NCBI GenBank assembly: GCA_035439445.1 | Contig: DAORKG010000017.1 | Span: 6,886 to 70,885, forward strand | Source: UBA4416 sp035439445 | GTDB taxonomy: Bacteria > Bacteroidota > Bacteroidia > B-17B0 > Aurantibacillaceae | Reading direction: 5' to 3' | Length of the DNA: 64,000 nucleotides | In this document: one piece after another, positions 17,313-26,800 of the stretch | How positions within the stretch are numbered: position 1 is the first letter of the stretch | Layout: each line of letters opens with the position of its first letter | The notes under the pieces: model-generated | The model's input: only the letters and a program-made list of their open reading frames with translations | The model's database searches: none | What the model was told of the DNA's origin: nothing | Made by a program: the position numbers and the translations under genes

Positions 17313-18413
17313 ATGGCAGGAAATACTTTTGGAACTTTATTTCGATTAACAACCTTTGGCGAAAGTCATGGTGTGGCATTAGGCGGCATTATTGATGGTT
17401 GCCCTGCGGGTTTAGAAATTGATTTGGATTTTATAAAATCTGAATTGCAACGTCGCAAACCAGGGCAATCTCATATTACCACTCAACGTAAAGAAGAAGA
17501 TGAAGTAAAGTTCTTATCAGGAATTTTTGAAGGAAAAACCACAGGGCATCCTATTGGCTTTGTGATTGAAAACACCAATCAAAAAAGTAACGATTATGAG
17601 CATATTAAAGATGCTTACCGCCCTTCTCATGCTGATTATACCTATCAGGAAAAATATGGCATTAGAGATTACCGAGGCGGTGGACGTTCGTCAGCACGAG
17701 AAACAGCTTGCCGAATTGTTGGTGGCGCCATTGCAAAATTATTTTTAAAACACCTCAACATTTCTATACAGGCTTATGTGAGCCAAGTTGGACACATTAA
17801 GCTAGAAAAAACATATCAGGATTTAGATTTATCAAAAACAGAAGAATCTATCATCAGATGCCCCGATGCGGCTACGGCCTATAAAATGGTAAGCTTTATA
17901 GAGGACATTCGAAAATCAGGAGATACTATTGGAGGTATTGTGAGTTGTGTTGTAAAAGGAACTCCCGTAGGTTTAGGTGAACCTGTTTTTGATAGATTAC
18001 ATGCAGATTTAGGCAAGGCTATGCTAAGCATAAACGCTGTAAAAGGTTTTGAATATGGCGAAGGATTTAATTCTATCCATTTTAAAGGCTCTGAACTAAA
18101 TGATGCATTTGTTCCGTTGACTTCGAGAGCCTCAGCCAACGAAAACAAAGTTACAACTTCAACCAATCATAGTGGTGGTATACAAGGTGGTATTAGTAAC
18201 GGGCAAGATGTTTATTTTAATGTGGCCTTTAAGCCGGTTGCTACTATTATGCAAGATCAACAAAGTGTGGATACAGAAGGAAATGAAGTTACTGTAAAAG
18301 GAAGAGGTCGCCACGACCCATGCGTTTTACCAAGAGCAGTGCCTATTGTAGAAAGTATGGCAGCATTAGTACTAGCTGATCACTTCTTAAGAAATAAGAA
18401 TTCCAGAATTTAA
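17313..18413 (+). CDS. aroC: Chorismate synthase
   Basis: Converts 5-enolpyruvylshikimate-3-phosphate to chorismate (last step of the shikimate pathway) using reduced FMN. The 366-residue protein has the signatures 'TFGESHG' (residues 14-20), 'RRKPGQSHITTQRKEEDEV', 'YRGGGRSSARETACRI' and the C-terminal 'GRGRHDPCVLPRAVPIVE'. Length matches bacterial AroC. No other aro gene is adjacent. It is followed after 15 bases by a symporter gene, so the two may be co-transcribed. Confidence 0.97.
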   Translation: MAGNTFGTLFRLTTFGESHGVALGGIIDGCPAGLEIDLDFIKSELQRRKPGQSHITTQRKEEDEVKFLSGIFEGKTTGHPIGFVIENTNQKSNDYEHIKDAYRPSHADYTYQEKYGIRDYRGGGRSSARETACRIVGGAIAKLFLKHLNISIQAYVSQVGHIKLEKTYQDLDLSKTEESIIRCPDAATAYKMVSFIEDIRKSGDTIGGIVSCVVKGTPVGLGEPVFDRLHADLGKAMLSINAVKGFEYGEGFNSIHFKGSELNDAFVPLTSRASANENKVTTSTNHSGGIQGGISNGQDVYFNVAFKPVATIMQDQQSVDTEGNEVTVKGRGRHDPCVLPRAVPIVESMAALVLADHFLRNKNSRI

Positions 18414-18428
18414 TTTTTAAAACATATT

Positions 18429-19787
18429 ATGTTTAGTAAAAAAAACAGATTAATAACCATTATTATTATTTCAATGATTGTAGGCATTGCATTAGGCTAT
18501 GGTATAAATAAATCCATTACTAATAATGCGCCAAAAATTGAGCAAGCCTATATCCAAAAAATTTCGAAAGGAAACACAGAAATTGAAAAACAATTACAGG
18601 TTTCTTGTGCTAAAATAGACAAAGACAATTTAAAACAAATCAAGAAAAAAACTGCTTCCAACTTTTCGATATTAAGTGATATTTTTTTACGACTAATAAA
18701 AATGATTATTGCCCCATTAGTTTTAGCAGTGCTCGTAATGGGAGTTGCTAAAGTTGGTGATTTTAAAGCAGTTGGAAGAATTGGAGGCAAAACCATTATT
18801 TATTTCACTTTTGCTACCCTACTCGCTTTAAGTTTAGGTTTGGTGATTGTAAATTTATTTGAACCCGGTAAAGTTATGGCCTTAGATTTACCTCCAGCAA
18901 CCGCAGATGCCGGCGTAAAAGCAAATACACAAACTGCTTCTAACTTTGTAGCTCATATTGTGCCTGATAGTATCATAAGAGTTATGGCTGAAAATGAAAT
19001 TTTACCAATTGTGGTGTTTGCCTTATTTTTTGGAATTGCCGCAGCCAGTATTGGAGAACAAGGTAAACCAATGATTAAAGCAATGGATAGCCTTTCGCAC
19101 ATTATGTTTAAAGTCACAAATTTTGTAATGAATTTTGCTCCTATTGGTGTATTTGGTGCTATAACCGCAGTTGTTATTCAGCAAGGTTTAGATGTTCTAA
19201 GTGGTTATGCATATTTGATGGCATGCTTCTTTGGAGGATTGGTATTTTTTGTATTTGGTATTTTACTCACCATTTGTTTAGTATTACGAATTAATTTTTT
19301 CTCTTTATTATCCTACGTAAAAGAACCTATCCTATTAGCTTTCAGTACAGCTAGCTCCGAAAGCGCCATGCCAAAAACCATTGAACAATTGGAAAAATTT
19401 GGCATCAGTAACCGTATTGTATCGTTTGTATTACCACTTGGCTATTCATTTAACTTAGATGGCTCAATCATGTACATGACATTTGCAACTGTATTTATTG
19501 CACAAGCCTACGGTATTGATATGACTATGGGCGATCAGATTCAAATGATGTTGATTTTATTAATTACCAGTAAAGGTATGGCTGGTGTACCAAGAGCTTC
19601 ATTAGTTGTAATTGCAGGTATGTTAAGTATGTTTCATATTCCAGGAGAAGGTTTATTATTATTATTAGCAGTTGACCAAATTTTAGATATGGGGCGTTCT
19701 GCAACCAATGTAGTTGGTAACGCCGTGGCAAGTGCAGTAGTTGCTAAATGGGAAGGAGAAAAATTAACTCCTAAAACTAAAATATAA
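18429..19787 (+). CDS. Dicarboxylate/amino acid:cation symporter (DAACS, GltP/DctA type)
   Basis: An inner-membrane secondary transporter taking up glutamate/aspartate or C4-dicarboxylates with H+ or Na+. The 452-residue protein has the conserved 'LIKMIIAPLVLAVLVMGVAKVGD', the first re-entrant loop 'STASSESAMPKTIEQLEKFG', the ion-binding TM7 'GYSFNLDGSIMYMTFATVFIAQ', the second hairpin 'KGMAGVPRASLVVIAGML' and TM8 'DMGRSATNVVGNAVASAVV'. After the first helix an inserted charged segment (about 35-75) enlarges the first external loop. Exact substrate cannot be set from these motifs. Confidence 0.92.
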   Translation: MFSKKNRLITIIIISMIVGIALGYGINKSITNNAPKIEQAYIQKISKGNTEIEKQLQVSCAKIDKDNLKQIKKKTASNFSILSDIFLRLIKMIIAPLVLAVLVMGVAKVGDFKAVGRIGGKTIIYFTFATLLALSLGLVIVNLFEPGKVMALDLPPATADAGVKANTQTASNFVAHIVPDSIIRVMAENEILPIVVFALFFGIAAASIGEQGKPMIKAMDSLSHIMFKVTNFVMNFAPIGVFGAITAVVIQQGLDVLSGYAYLMACFFGGLVFFVFGILLTICLVLRINFFSLLSYVKEPILLAFSTASSESAMPKTIEQLEKFGISNRIVSFVLPLGYSFNLDGSIMYMTFATVFIAQAYGIDMTMGDQIQMMLILLITSKGMAGVPRASLVVIAGMLSMFHIPGEGLLLLLAVDQILDMGRSATNVVGNAVASAVVAKWEGEKLTPKTKI

Positions 19788-19796
19788 CTTTAAACC

Positions 19797-20423
19797 ATGC
19801 TTTTTTACTGGTTAAATTTAATTGGCATTTTTTTCTTTACCATTTCGGGTTCATTAGCTGCGCGTGATAAAAAGCATTACCATGATTATTTTGGTGTATT
19901 TTTCACAGGCTTTTTAACTGCTATTGGTGGCGGTACTTTAAGAGATATGATGCTAGGGGCATATCCCATCTCCTGGCTAAGCGACAGAAATATTTTGATT
20001 TCTATTATTTGTGCTTTTGTGTTTACTCTCCTATTCAAAAACTACATCATTAAACTACGTCGAACTCTATTTTTATTTGATACAGTAGGTGTTGGTATTT
20101 ATACCATTTTAGGAGTTCAAAAAAGTTTAGAACTAGGTGTTAATCCATTTGCTGCAGTAATTTTAGGTCTTGTATCTGCTGTTTTTGGCGGTGTTATCAG
20201 AGACACTTTATTAAATGAGATTCCTCTAATTTTCGCAAAAGAAATTTATGCTACTGCCTGCATAGCCGGTGCAGTTTTATATACCAGTATGCTTTATTTT
20301 AATATTGAAACGAATTTGGCAGCTTCTATTTGCATGAGTTTAATTATCATTATAAGAATTATTGCCGTAAAATATAAATTAGCATTACCTAAATTTGATA
20401 TCGGTAACGAAACAATAGATTAA
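19797..20423 (+). CDS. TRIC-like trimeric cation channel family protein (YadS/UPF0126)
   Basis: A 208-residue protein of six to seven membrane helices arranged as an internal duplication. Each half carries the glycine-rich hairpin and Arg/Asp motif: 'AIGGGTLRDMML' (about residues 41-52) and 'AVFGGVIRDTLL' (about 127-138). This is the TRIC bacterial homologue pattern (potassium-conducting trimers). The start lies 9 bases after the symporter stop, and rimM begins 1 base after its own stop, so it sits in a tight operon. Confidence 0.88.
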   Translation: MLFYWLNLIGIFFFTISGSLAARDKKHYHDYFGVFFTGFLTAIGGGTLRDMMLGAYPISWLSDRNILISIICAFVFTLLFKNYIIKLRRTLFLFDTVGVGIYTILGVQKSLELGVNPFAAVILGLVSAVFGGVIRDTLLNEIPLIFAKEIYATACIAGAVLYTSMLYFNIETNLAASICMSLIIIIRIIAVKYKLALPKFDIGNETID

Positions 20424-20424
20424 G

Positions 20425-20934
20425 ATGGAAACAATTGAAATAGGATATATTGGCAAAACACATGGATTAAAAGGTCATGTTATTTTAAGATTGAATGAGG
20501 ATATACAAATTGATGATGAGGCAATTAAATCTGTTTTTTTAGATATTAATGGGTCTCAGGTTCCTTATTTTATTGAAGAATGTCGCCCAAATAACATTGG
20601 CTATATTATTAAGTTAGAAACCATAGATAATGTTGATACTTCTAAAAAACTAATCGGTAAAAAAGCCTTTACCCTACCCGACTTTTTAATTGAAGATGAA
20701 GATTCATTAAAAGAATTTATTGGCTATAGCATCATTGATACCAAATATGGTAACATCGGAATCATATCTGAAATAGATGAAAAAACAGACAATGTCATTG
20801 CAAAAGTAATTCATCCATCCGGTGTTGAAATCATATTACCTTTTAATGATGATTTTGTTGTTGAAATAGATGACGACTTAAAAACCATTGAATTTAATTC
20901 ACCTGAAGGATTAATTGAAATGTACATAAATTGA
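20425..20934 (+). CDS. rimM: Ribosome maturation factor RimM
   Basis: Binds ribosomal protein S19 and helps mature the 3' head domain of 16S rRNA. The 169-residue protein begins with the hallmark 'IGYIGKTHGLKGHVILRL' (RimM N-domain) and ends with a PRC-barrel ('LIGYSIIDTKYGNIGIISEI... VEIILPFNDDFV'). In many bacteria rimM lies between rpsP and trmD; here it is the last gene of an aroC-symporter-channel-rimM run, with neither partner present. Confidence 0.93.
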   Translation: METIEIGYIGKTHGLKGHVILRLNEDIQIDDEAIKSVFLDINGSQVPYFIEECRPNNIGYIIKLETIDNVDTSKKLIGKKAFTLPDFLIEDEDSLKEFIGYSIIDTKYGNIGIISEIDEKTDNVIAKVIHPSGVEIILPFNDDFVVEIDDDLKTIEFNSPEGLIEMYIN

Positions 20935-21014
20935 ATATTTCTTATAAAAACTTCCTTTCACGAACTAATAATTACATTTCACAAAGTTATTTTAGGAAAA
21001 AATCAAAAAATGAT

Positions 21015-21022
21015 TATTTTTG
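21015..21022 (+). promoter_or_regulatory. -7 box of the first surface-protein gene
   Basis: TATTTTTG lies 33 nt before the ATG at 21056. The leader then contains ATATCATTCAACTAT, which recurs in the leader of the next gene. The box overlaps an in-frame TTG at 21020, which argues against that TTG as start. Confidence 0.65.
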
Positions 21023-21055
21023 ATTACTATATCATTCAACTATAATTCAATTAAC

Positions 21056-23725
21056 ATGAAAAGAATTTACTTTTTATTCTGCATTCTATTTTTAAAAAGC
21101 ACTATAGCCCAAGAAGTACTGGTTGACCATTGGCTTGGAGTTCAAACATATACACCATCGAGTTTCACTAGAGACTATAATGTTTCAACTATTGTTAACA
21201 ACAAAATTATTACAGTGGTTGACACCCTGCCTAATGGACCTTACAATCTATCCGGACTCTATACGTACGACATTAACAACCGTGCAACTGGCAATATCAA
21301 CTTTACTCTAGCTCCGGGCGATAGAGGAATTAAATGCGCTACTAATTACAAAACATCTACACCGGGTTTAGAGTATGGTATATTTGGCTGTTACTCTACG
21401 GTTAATGCCGGAGAAAGCTATCCTGTTGTTTACACTTACAATAGCCAAAGTGGTTTAGTTACTGCCGATTCAATTCAAGAAGGAACTCAAAATTTATACG
21501 ATGGAGGTATACAAAAAATCATTATGTACAGCCCATCTACAAATAATGATACCATGCGAGTATTCTGTATATACAATAGTGGACTAAGTATATTTTCCAA
21601 ACAAATAAACCAACCTACTTTTTCACTTTCAGGCTCAGTTCCTGTAAATATTGATTTTATAAATGCTTGTTACGTTTTCAACAATACACTTTATATTGGT
21701 GGGATGTATATGGACCAACCATGTTTACTGGAAAGTATTGATGGAAGATCTTTTACTCCCGTTGCGGGATTTAATGGAGGTTCCTTTCCTCAATACAGTT
21801 GCATAAATAATATCATTTCATATAACAATCAATTATATTATAGCATTAATCTTTCTGGCAATGACTTCTATATTTACCGTTACAGTGCACCAAGTCACAT
21901 TTTAGTTCAATCTTCAGGTGGTTTTGAATCAGCAAAGTCAATGGCTGTTTATAAGAATCGACTATTTATATCTACTTCAAAAAGTGCCATGAGCTTCCTA
22001 GCAAATATATACGTATTGGATGGCCCGGGTAATGTTGACACCTCAGCCAATCAGTTTGGTTACGAAGATGTTGATGGTAATTATATGGAATTGATTACTA
22101 ATGGGGATAGTCTGTTTTTTATTGGAAATAAAGGAACTTTTCAAGCATCAAAAAACTCTTCTCAAGGTTCTGCAAGTACTTTAATGTTGTTAAACAAATA
22201 TATAAATATTGCCAAATTAAATGCCCCGATTGCTTCATTTAACTATAATAATAACAATATTTGTTTGAACTCAACTGAAACTTTTTCTAGCACAAGTCAG
22301 TATACGGATTCTTTGCATTGGCTATTAGACGGTTCTTATTATTCTTCTAGTCCTGGACCATCAGCATGGATGAATATAAATTTTCCAACTATTGGAAATC
22401 ATAATGTTGGATTGGTAGCTTTTGGAGGTAACTTAACAGATACAACAACTCTATCAGTAAATGTATATGACATCAATGTTTCCATTGCGGCAACCAGAAC
22501 GTTGGTTTGTTACACTAGTACAGTTAGTGGCACATCTGTATTAACTTCAACTGTAAATGGCGGAATAGGAGCTATAACATACGATTGGAAGCAAATATAC
22601 CCTCCAATTGTGAGCGTAGGAAGTGGAAGCTCTTACACCTTCAATCCTACTTCGTGGGGCACTCCTTATGGCTTCTTCTTAGTTGCAACTGATATTCACG
22701 GTTGTTCAGTAACTAGTAATACAATTTCTATTTCTTCCAACCCTTTAAGAGACGTAGAATTTTATGCTCTAAGCGGAAGTTCACCAACTTTCACGCCGGT
22801 ATCAGGAAATGTAGTGTTATACAAATACGAATCAACATTAGGTAAATTTGACTCTATTTCATATTTGCCAACAAATGGTATCGGATATAACTTTTTCCCA
22901 ACGTTAGATGAAGGAGAATATATTCTACAGGCAATTCCGTCTGCTTCATCTCTTCAAATTTCTTATTATGGTAATAATGCAACTATGTGGAAAGATGCAA
23001 TTCCATTTACTCATACATGCATAAATTCAAGAATAGATACAATTAATGTAATCCCTTTAACAAGTATTGGGGGCGGTCCTTGTGAATTGCGAGGAACAAT
23101 TTACGAAGATGTTGGATTTGTTCCTAAATCTCCTAATGATGGATTTAAGCCTTTAGTACCAGGCACCCCAATAGGAGGTATTGTTGTTAAAGGAGGAAAA
23201 AATCCTGGAGGTCAAATGTTTAGTCAGACTATCACAACCGATTCAAATAGTCCAACACCAGGAGAATATGTATTCTCAAATCTTCCTTATGGTGACTATT
23301 TTATTTTGGTTGATATTCCTGGCTTGGACACCAATGGAACTTATCATGTTACACTTTCTGCAAGTACTCCTAGTGTAACAAATTTGAATTTTTATGTTGA
23401 TTCAATTTATATTAATCCTGTAGGGAGTGTCACATCAGTATTATCACAGGAAAGCAATTTATTTGAAAACAAAATCGTGTTATTTCCCAATCCAGCAAAA
23501 GAAATGGTATTTTTAGAATATCAATTAATGGAAGAAGCAGCTATTAAAATTGAGTTATATGATATTGTTGGTAGAAAAACAAAAACGGTACTTAACGAAA
23601 CAAAACAAACTAAAAATAAATACAAACACACTATCAGTTTAGACGAACTAAACTCAGGTGTTTATTTTCTAAAAGTTAAGATTAATGAAGGTGAAACTAT
23701 TATTAAATTTATTATAACTAATTGA
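21056..23725 (+). CDS. T9SS-exported surface protein 1 with conserved GGIVVKGGKNPGG module
   Basis: An 889-residue secreted protein. The ATG at 21056 gives a proper signal peptide (MKRIYFLFCILFLKSTIAQ). Residues about 20-390 contain repeated short strand motifs ('LYYSINLSGNDFYIYRY', 'DSLFFIGNKGTFQ') like a beta-propeller. Ig/PKD-like segments with paired Cys follow (about 395-565). Then comes a two-part module (about 570-795) shared with the next two genes: a first part around 'VVLYKYESTLGKFDSI' and a second part with 'PGTPIGGIVVKGG' and 'YGDYFILVDIPGLDTNGTYH'. A T9SS type A sorting domain ends it ('IVLFPNPAKEMVFLEY... GVYFLKV'). Function unknown; surface attachment or secretion is inferred. 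Confidence 0.85.
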   Translation: MKRIYFLFCILFLKSTIAQEVLVDHWLGVQTYTPSSFTRDYNVSTIVNNKIITVVDTLPNGPYNLSGLYTYDINNRATGNINFTLAPGDRGIKCATNYKTSTPGLEYGIFGCYSTVNAGESYPVVYTYNSQSGLVTADSIQEGTQNLYDGGIQKIIMYSPSTNNDTMRVFCIYNSGLSIFSKQINQPTFSLSGSVPVNIDFINACYVFNNTLYIGGMYMDQPCLLESIDGRSFTPVAGFNGGSFPQYSCINNIISYNNQLYYSINLSGNDFYIYRYSAPSHILVQSSGGFESAKSMAVYKNRLFISTSKSAMSFLANIYVLDGPGNVDTSANQFGYEDVDGNYMELITNGDSLFFIGNKGTFQASKNSSQGSASTLMLLNKYINIAKLNAPIASFNYNNNNICLNSTETFSSTSQYTDSLHWLLDGSYYSSSPGPSAWMNINFPTIGNHNVGLVAFGGNLTDTTTLSVNVYDINVSIAATRTLVCYTSTVSGTSVLTSTVNGGIGAITYDWKQIYPPIVSVGSGSSYTFNPTSWGTPYGFFLVATDIHGCSVTSNTISISSNPLRDVEFYALSGSSPTFTPVSGNVVLYKYESTLGKFDSISYLPTNGIGYNFFPTLDEGEYILQAIPSASSLQISYYGNNATMWKDAIPFTHTCINSRIDTINVIPLTSIGGGPCELRGTIYEDVGFVPKSPNDGFKPLVPGTPIGGIVVKGGKNPGGQMFSQTITTDSNSPTPGEYVFSNLPYGDYFILVDIPGLDTNGTYHVTLSASTPSVTNLNFYVDSIYINPVGSVTSVLSQESNLFENKIVLFPNPAKEMVFLEYQLMEEAAIKIELYDIVGRKTKTVLNETKQTKNKYKHTISLDELNSGVYFLKVKINEGETIIKFIITN

Positions 23726-23742
23726 TTTTTAACAATTAATCT

Positions 23743-23774
23743 AAAGCCAGCTAATGCATTAGTTGGCTTTTTTT
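23743..23774 (+). terminator. Terminator after surface protein 1
   Basis: AAAGCCAGCTAAT / ATTAGTTGGCTTT stem with one G-U pair, followed by T7. It lies 17 bases past the stop, so surface proteins 1 and 2 are separate transcription units. Confidence 0.85.
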
Positions 23775-23777
23775 ATT

Positions 23778-23785
23778 TATATTTG
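23778..23785 (+). promoter_or_regulatory. -7 box of the second surface-protein gene
   Basis: TATATTTG, a full consensus match, starts 3 bases after the previous terminator T-run. The ATG is at 23809. The leader carries the same ATATCATTCAACTAT (23788-23802) as the leader of surface protein 1. Confidence 0.75.
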
Positions 23786-23808
23786 AATATATCATTCAAC
23801 TATTTTTC

Positions 23809-26800
23809 ATGAAACAGCTTTTACGTATAGCATTTTTTGCTACAGGTCTTATTTTTTCAAATAATATTATTAACGCCCAATGCTCTCTTGATCAAGTAGG
23901 TGCGCCAAATTATTCAACAACTTGTATTTTGTCAGATATGGCTGTATCGCCAAATAGTAATTTACTATATACTATTTCATATAATACAAGTGTAGGAGGA
24001 AAATTTTTCTTACACTCCGCAACAACTACAAGTAGCTGGACACCTGTCGCTTCTTTATCGGGTTCAACCTCGATTAAACCTGTAATAAACGTTAGCAAAA
24101 CAGGAAAGGTTTATATTGCAATTAAGGATGACAATGCTGGACAAGTAGGAAAAGTATTTTACGAATCAGCCGGTTCATTTGTGCAGTTAGGTACAGCTTT
24201 CTCCGGTAGTAATAAAGTTTCTGACTTATCAATGGCATTCAATTCATTAGGAGAAGAATTTGTTGCTTATACTGATGTTACAAACGGTAACAAAGCCACT
24301 GTTAAAAAATGGAATGGTTCTGCATGGGTGGCTGTTGGAACAGGAACAGTGTCTGCAGGTGCAGCCTATTATAATTCTTTAATTATAGATAAGACAGATT
24401 CTCCGGTCTTAGCATTCGAAGATATGAGTGCGGGTAATAAGGCTAATGTTATGAAGTTTAATGGATCTTCATGGAATTCATTAACTACTTTGGGTACAAA
24501 TCCTACTAATACGAAATTAAAACTAGGCCAAAATGGAGACTATTACATAGGCTATACAGAATCAACTGGTAATGTTGTAGTACAAAAATATTCAGGTTCA
24601 TGGGCTCCATTAGGTTCTCCTGTAAGTGCAATGAGTTTTACAGCTAACACTTTTGACTTAGATTTAGACCCTAACGATACACCATATTTCATATCTCAAA
24701 ACAATACATCTTATTACCCCGTAGCCTATAAATATACCGGCGTACCAACTTGGTCAAACGTCATTGGCGGAAATATTAGTATTGTTACTTCATTAAATTT
24801 AAATGTTGGAATTGATAAAACGGGAACCCCGTACTTTTTCTATGTTGATCAACCAGGCAACAATGGATTAAATGTAAAAACAATCACAAGTCCAATTTCT
24901 ATTTCATCACAACCACTTTCAGCAACCAAATGTAATGGTCAATCAGGTTCGTTTAGTGTTGGTACAGTTGGAGGAGTACCAACAAGTTATCAATGGCAAA
25001 CTTTAAGTGCAGGTACATTTACAAACTCATCTTCACCATATACTAATGCAACTACCAGTTCACTTTCTTTTACTGCAAATACAAGTATGAATTTAGACCA
25101 ATTGCGATGTGTAGTTAACGTTGGTTGTAAAAATATTATTTCAAATACCCCAACATTAACAGTTAGCTCACCTAGTATAGCTGCAAGTTTTACAAACCCA
25201 ACCTGTTTTAACACGAATGATGGAGCGATTACAACTACCATAACCGGAGGGATTGCTCCATATTCATATTCTTGGAATACAGGTGCTACTACATCGAGCA
25301 TAACTTCTTTATATTCAAACTCATATACTTTGACAGTATTTGACAACGCAAGTTGTTCAACCTCCTCAGCTATTACATTAACATCACCACCATCAATAAG
25401 CATATCTTTTTCTGGGAATATGAACATTTGTAATGGAAGTAGTACTACACTCACTATTTCAACTACAGGTGGCACACCAGGCTATACATATAACTGGACT
25501 CCAGGTGCAAGTTTAAGCTCAACTACTTCATCAGTTGTTATTGCAACACCTGGATCAAGCCAAACATATAATGTTTCAGTAACTGATGCCTTAGGTTGTG
25601 TTGCAACTGATACAGTTATGGTAAATGTAAATTCAACTCCTTCTTTAACACTGTCGGCAAGTTCACCTTCAATTTGTTCAGGTAATGCAAGTAATTTGAC
25701 TGCAAGCGGAGCAGACACATACTTTTGGATGCCAGGTAGCATGACTGTTGCATCTCCAGTGGTTAGCCCAACCACTACCACAATTTATACAGTAACAGGA
25801 ACCAATACATTAACCAGTTGTTCATCAACCAATACAATCACGGTAACGGTTAATCCTTTACCAACGGTTAGTGCGGGACCAACAAGAACTTTAACTTGTG
25901 CAAATACCACCACAACTCTTGCTGGCTCTTCAATAGGCGGCATTACATATAGCTGGACTGGACCAGGAATTGTTTCCGGTTCTACCACATTAAACCCAAC
26001 TATCAATGCTGCCGGAAATTATGACTTAACCGTTACATCAGCGCAAGGGTGTGTAGCTGGACCTTCTCCCGTTACTGTGTTTCAAGATATTACTCCTCCA
26101 TCTCCAACCGCAAGTTCAGGTGGCGTTTTAACTTGTGCAACAACAACAATTGCATTAACTGGAGGTCCTGCTACTGGTGTCACATATCAGTGGAGTGGTC
26201 CCGCAATTAGTGGAGGTACAACATCACAAAATGCTATTGCTACTGCTGCCGGTGTTTATACTTTATTGGTTACAAATTCTTCTAATGGCTGTACTAATAC
26301 AGCTACAACAAGTGTATCTCAAAACACCATAGCTCCATCTCCAACAGCAGCAACTTCAGGCACATTAACATGTAGCACACTAACTGTTTCCTTAAGTGGT
26401 AATCCTAGCACAGGTGTTTCTTATTTATGGACAGGCCCAGGTGTGACAGGTTCTCCAACTACACAAAATACAACTGCTAATGCTGCAGGAACCTATACAC
26501 TTAAAGTAACCAGTTCAATAAACGGATGTACAAATACAGCTGTAACAGCAGTTATTCAAAATACAACAGCTCCAACAATATCATCATCAGTAACAAACAC
26601 TTTAACCTGTATTAACAATACTGTTAATGCAATCGCAACAACCACTGCTAGCCCCGTAACTTACAACTGGACAGGAACTGGAATTATTTCAGGAGCTACA
26701 ACAGGTACAATAACAACAAATACATCTGGTGTAAAAAATTACACTGTAACAAACACTGTTAACGGATGTTCTACTTCAGGCACGGTTAGTGTTTCACAAA

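Noticed and set aside
24990..26006. Three long open frames on the minus strand inside surface protein 2
   Set aside because: They mirror the repetitive Thr/Ser/Gly-rich coding strand, lack start signals and known domains, and the plus frame is clearly coding.
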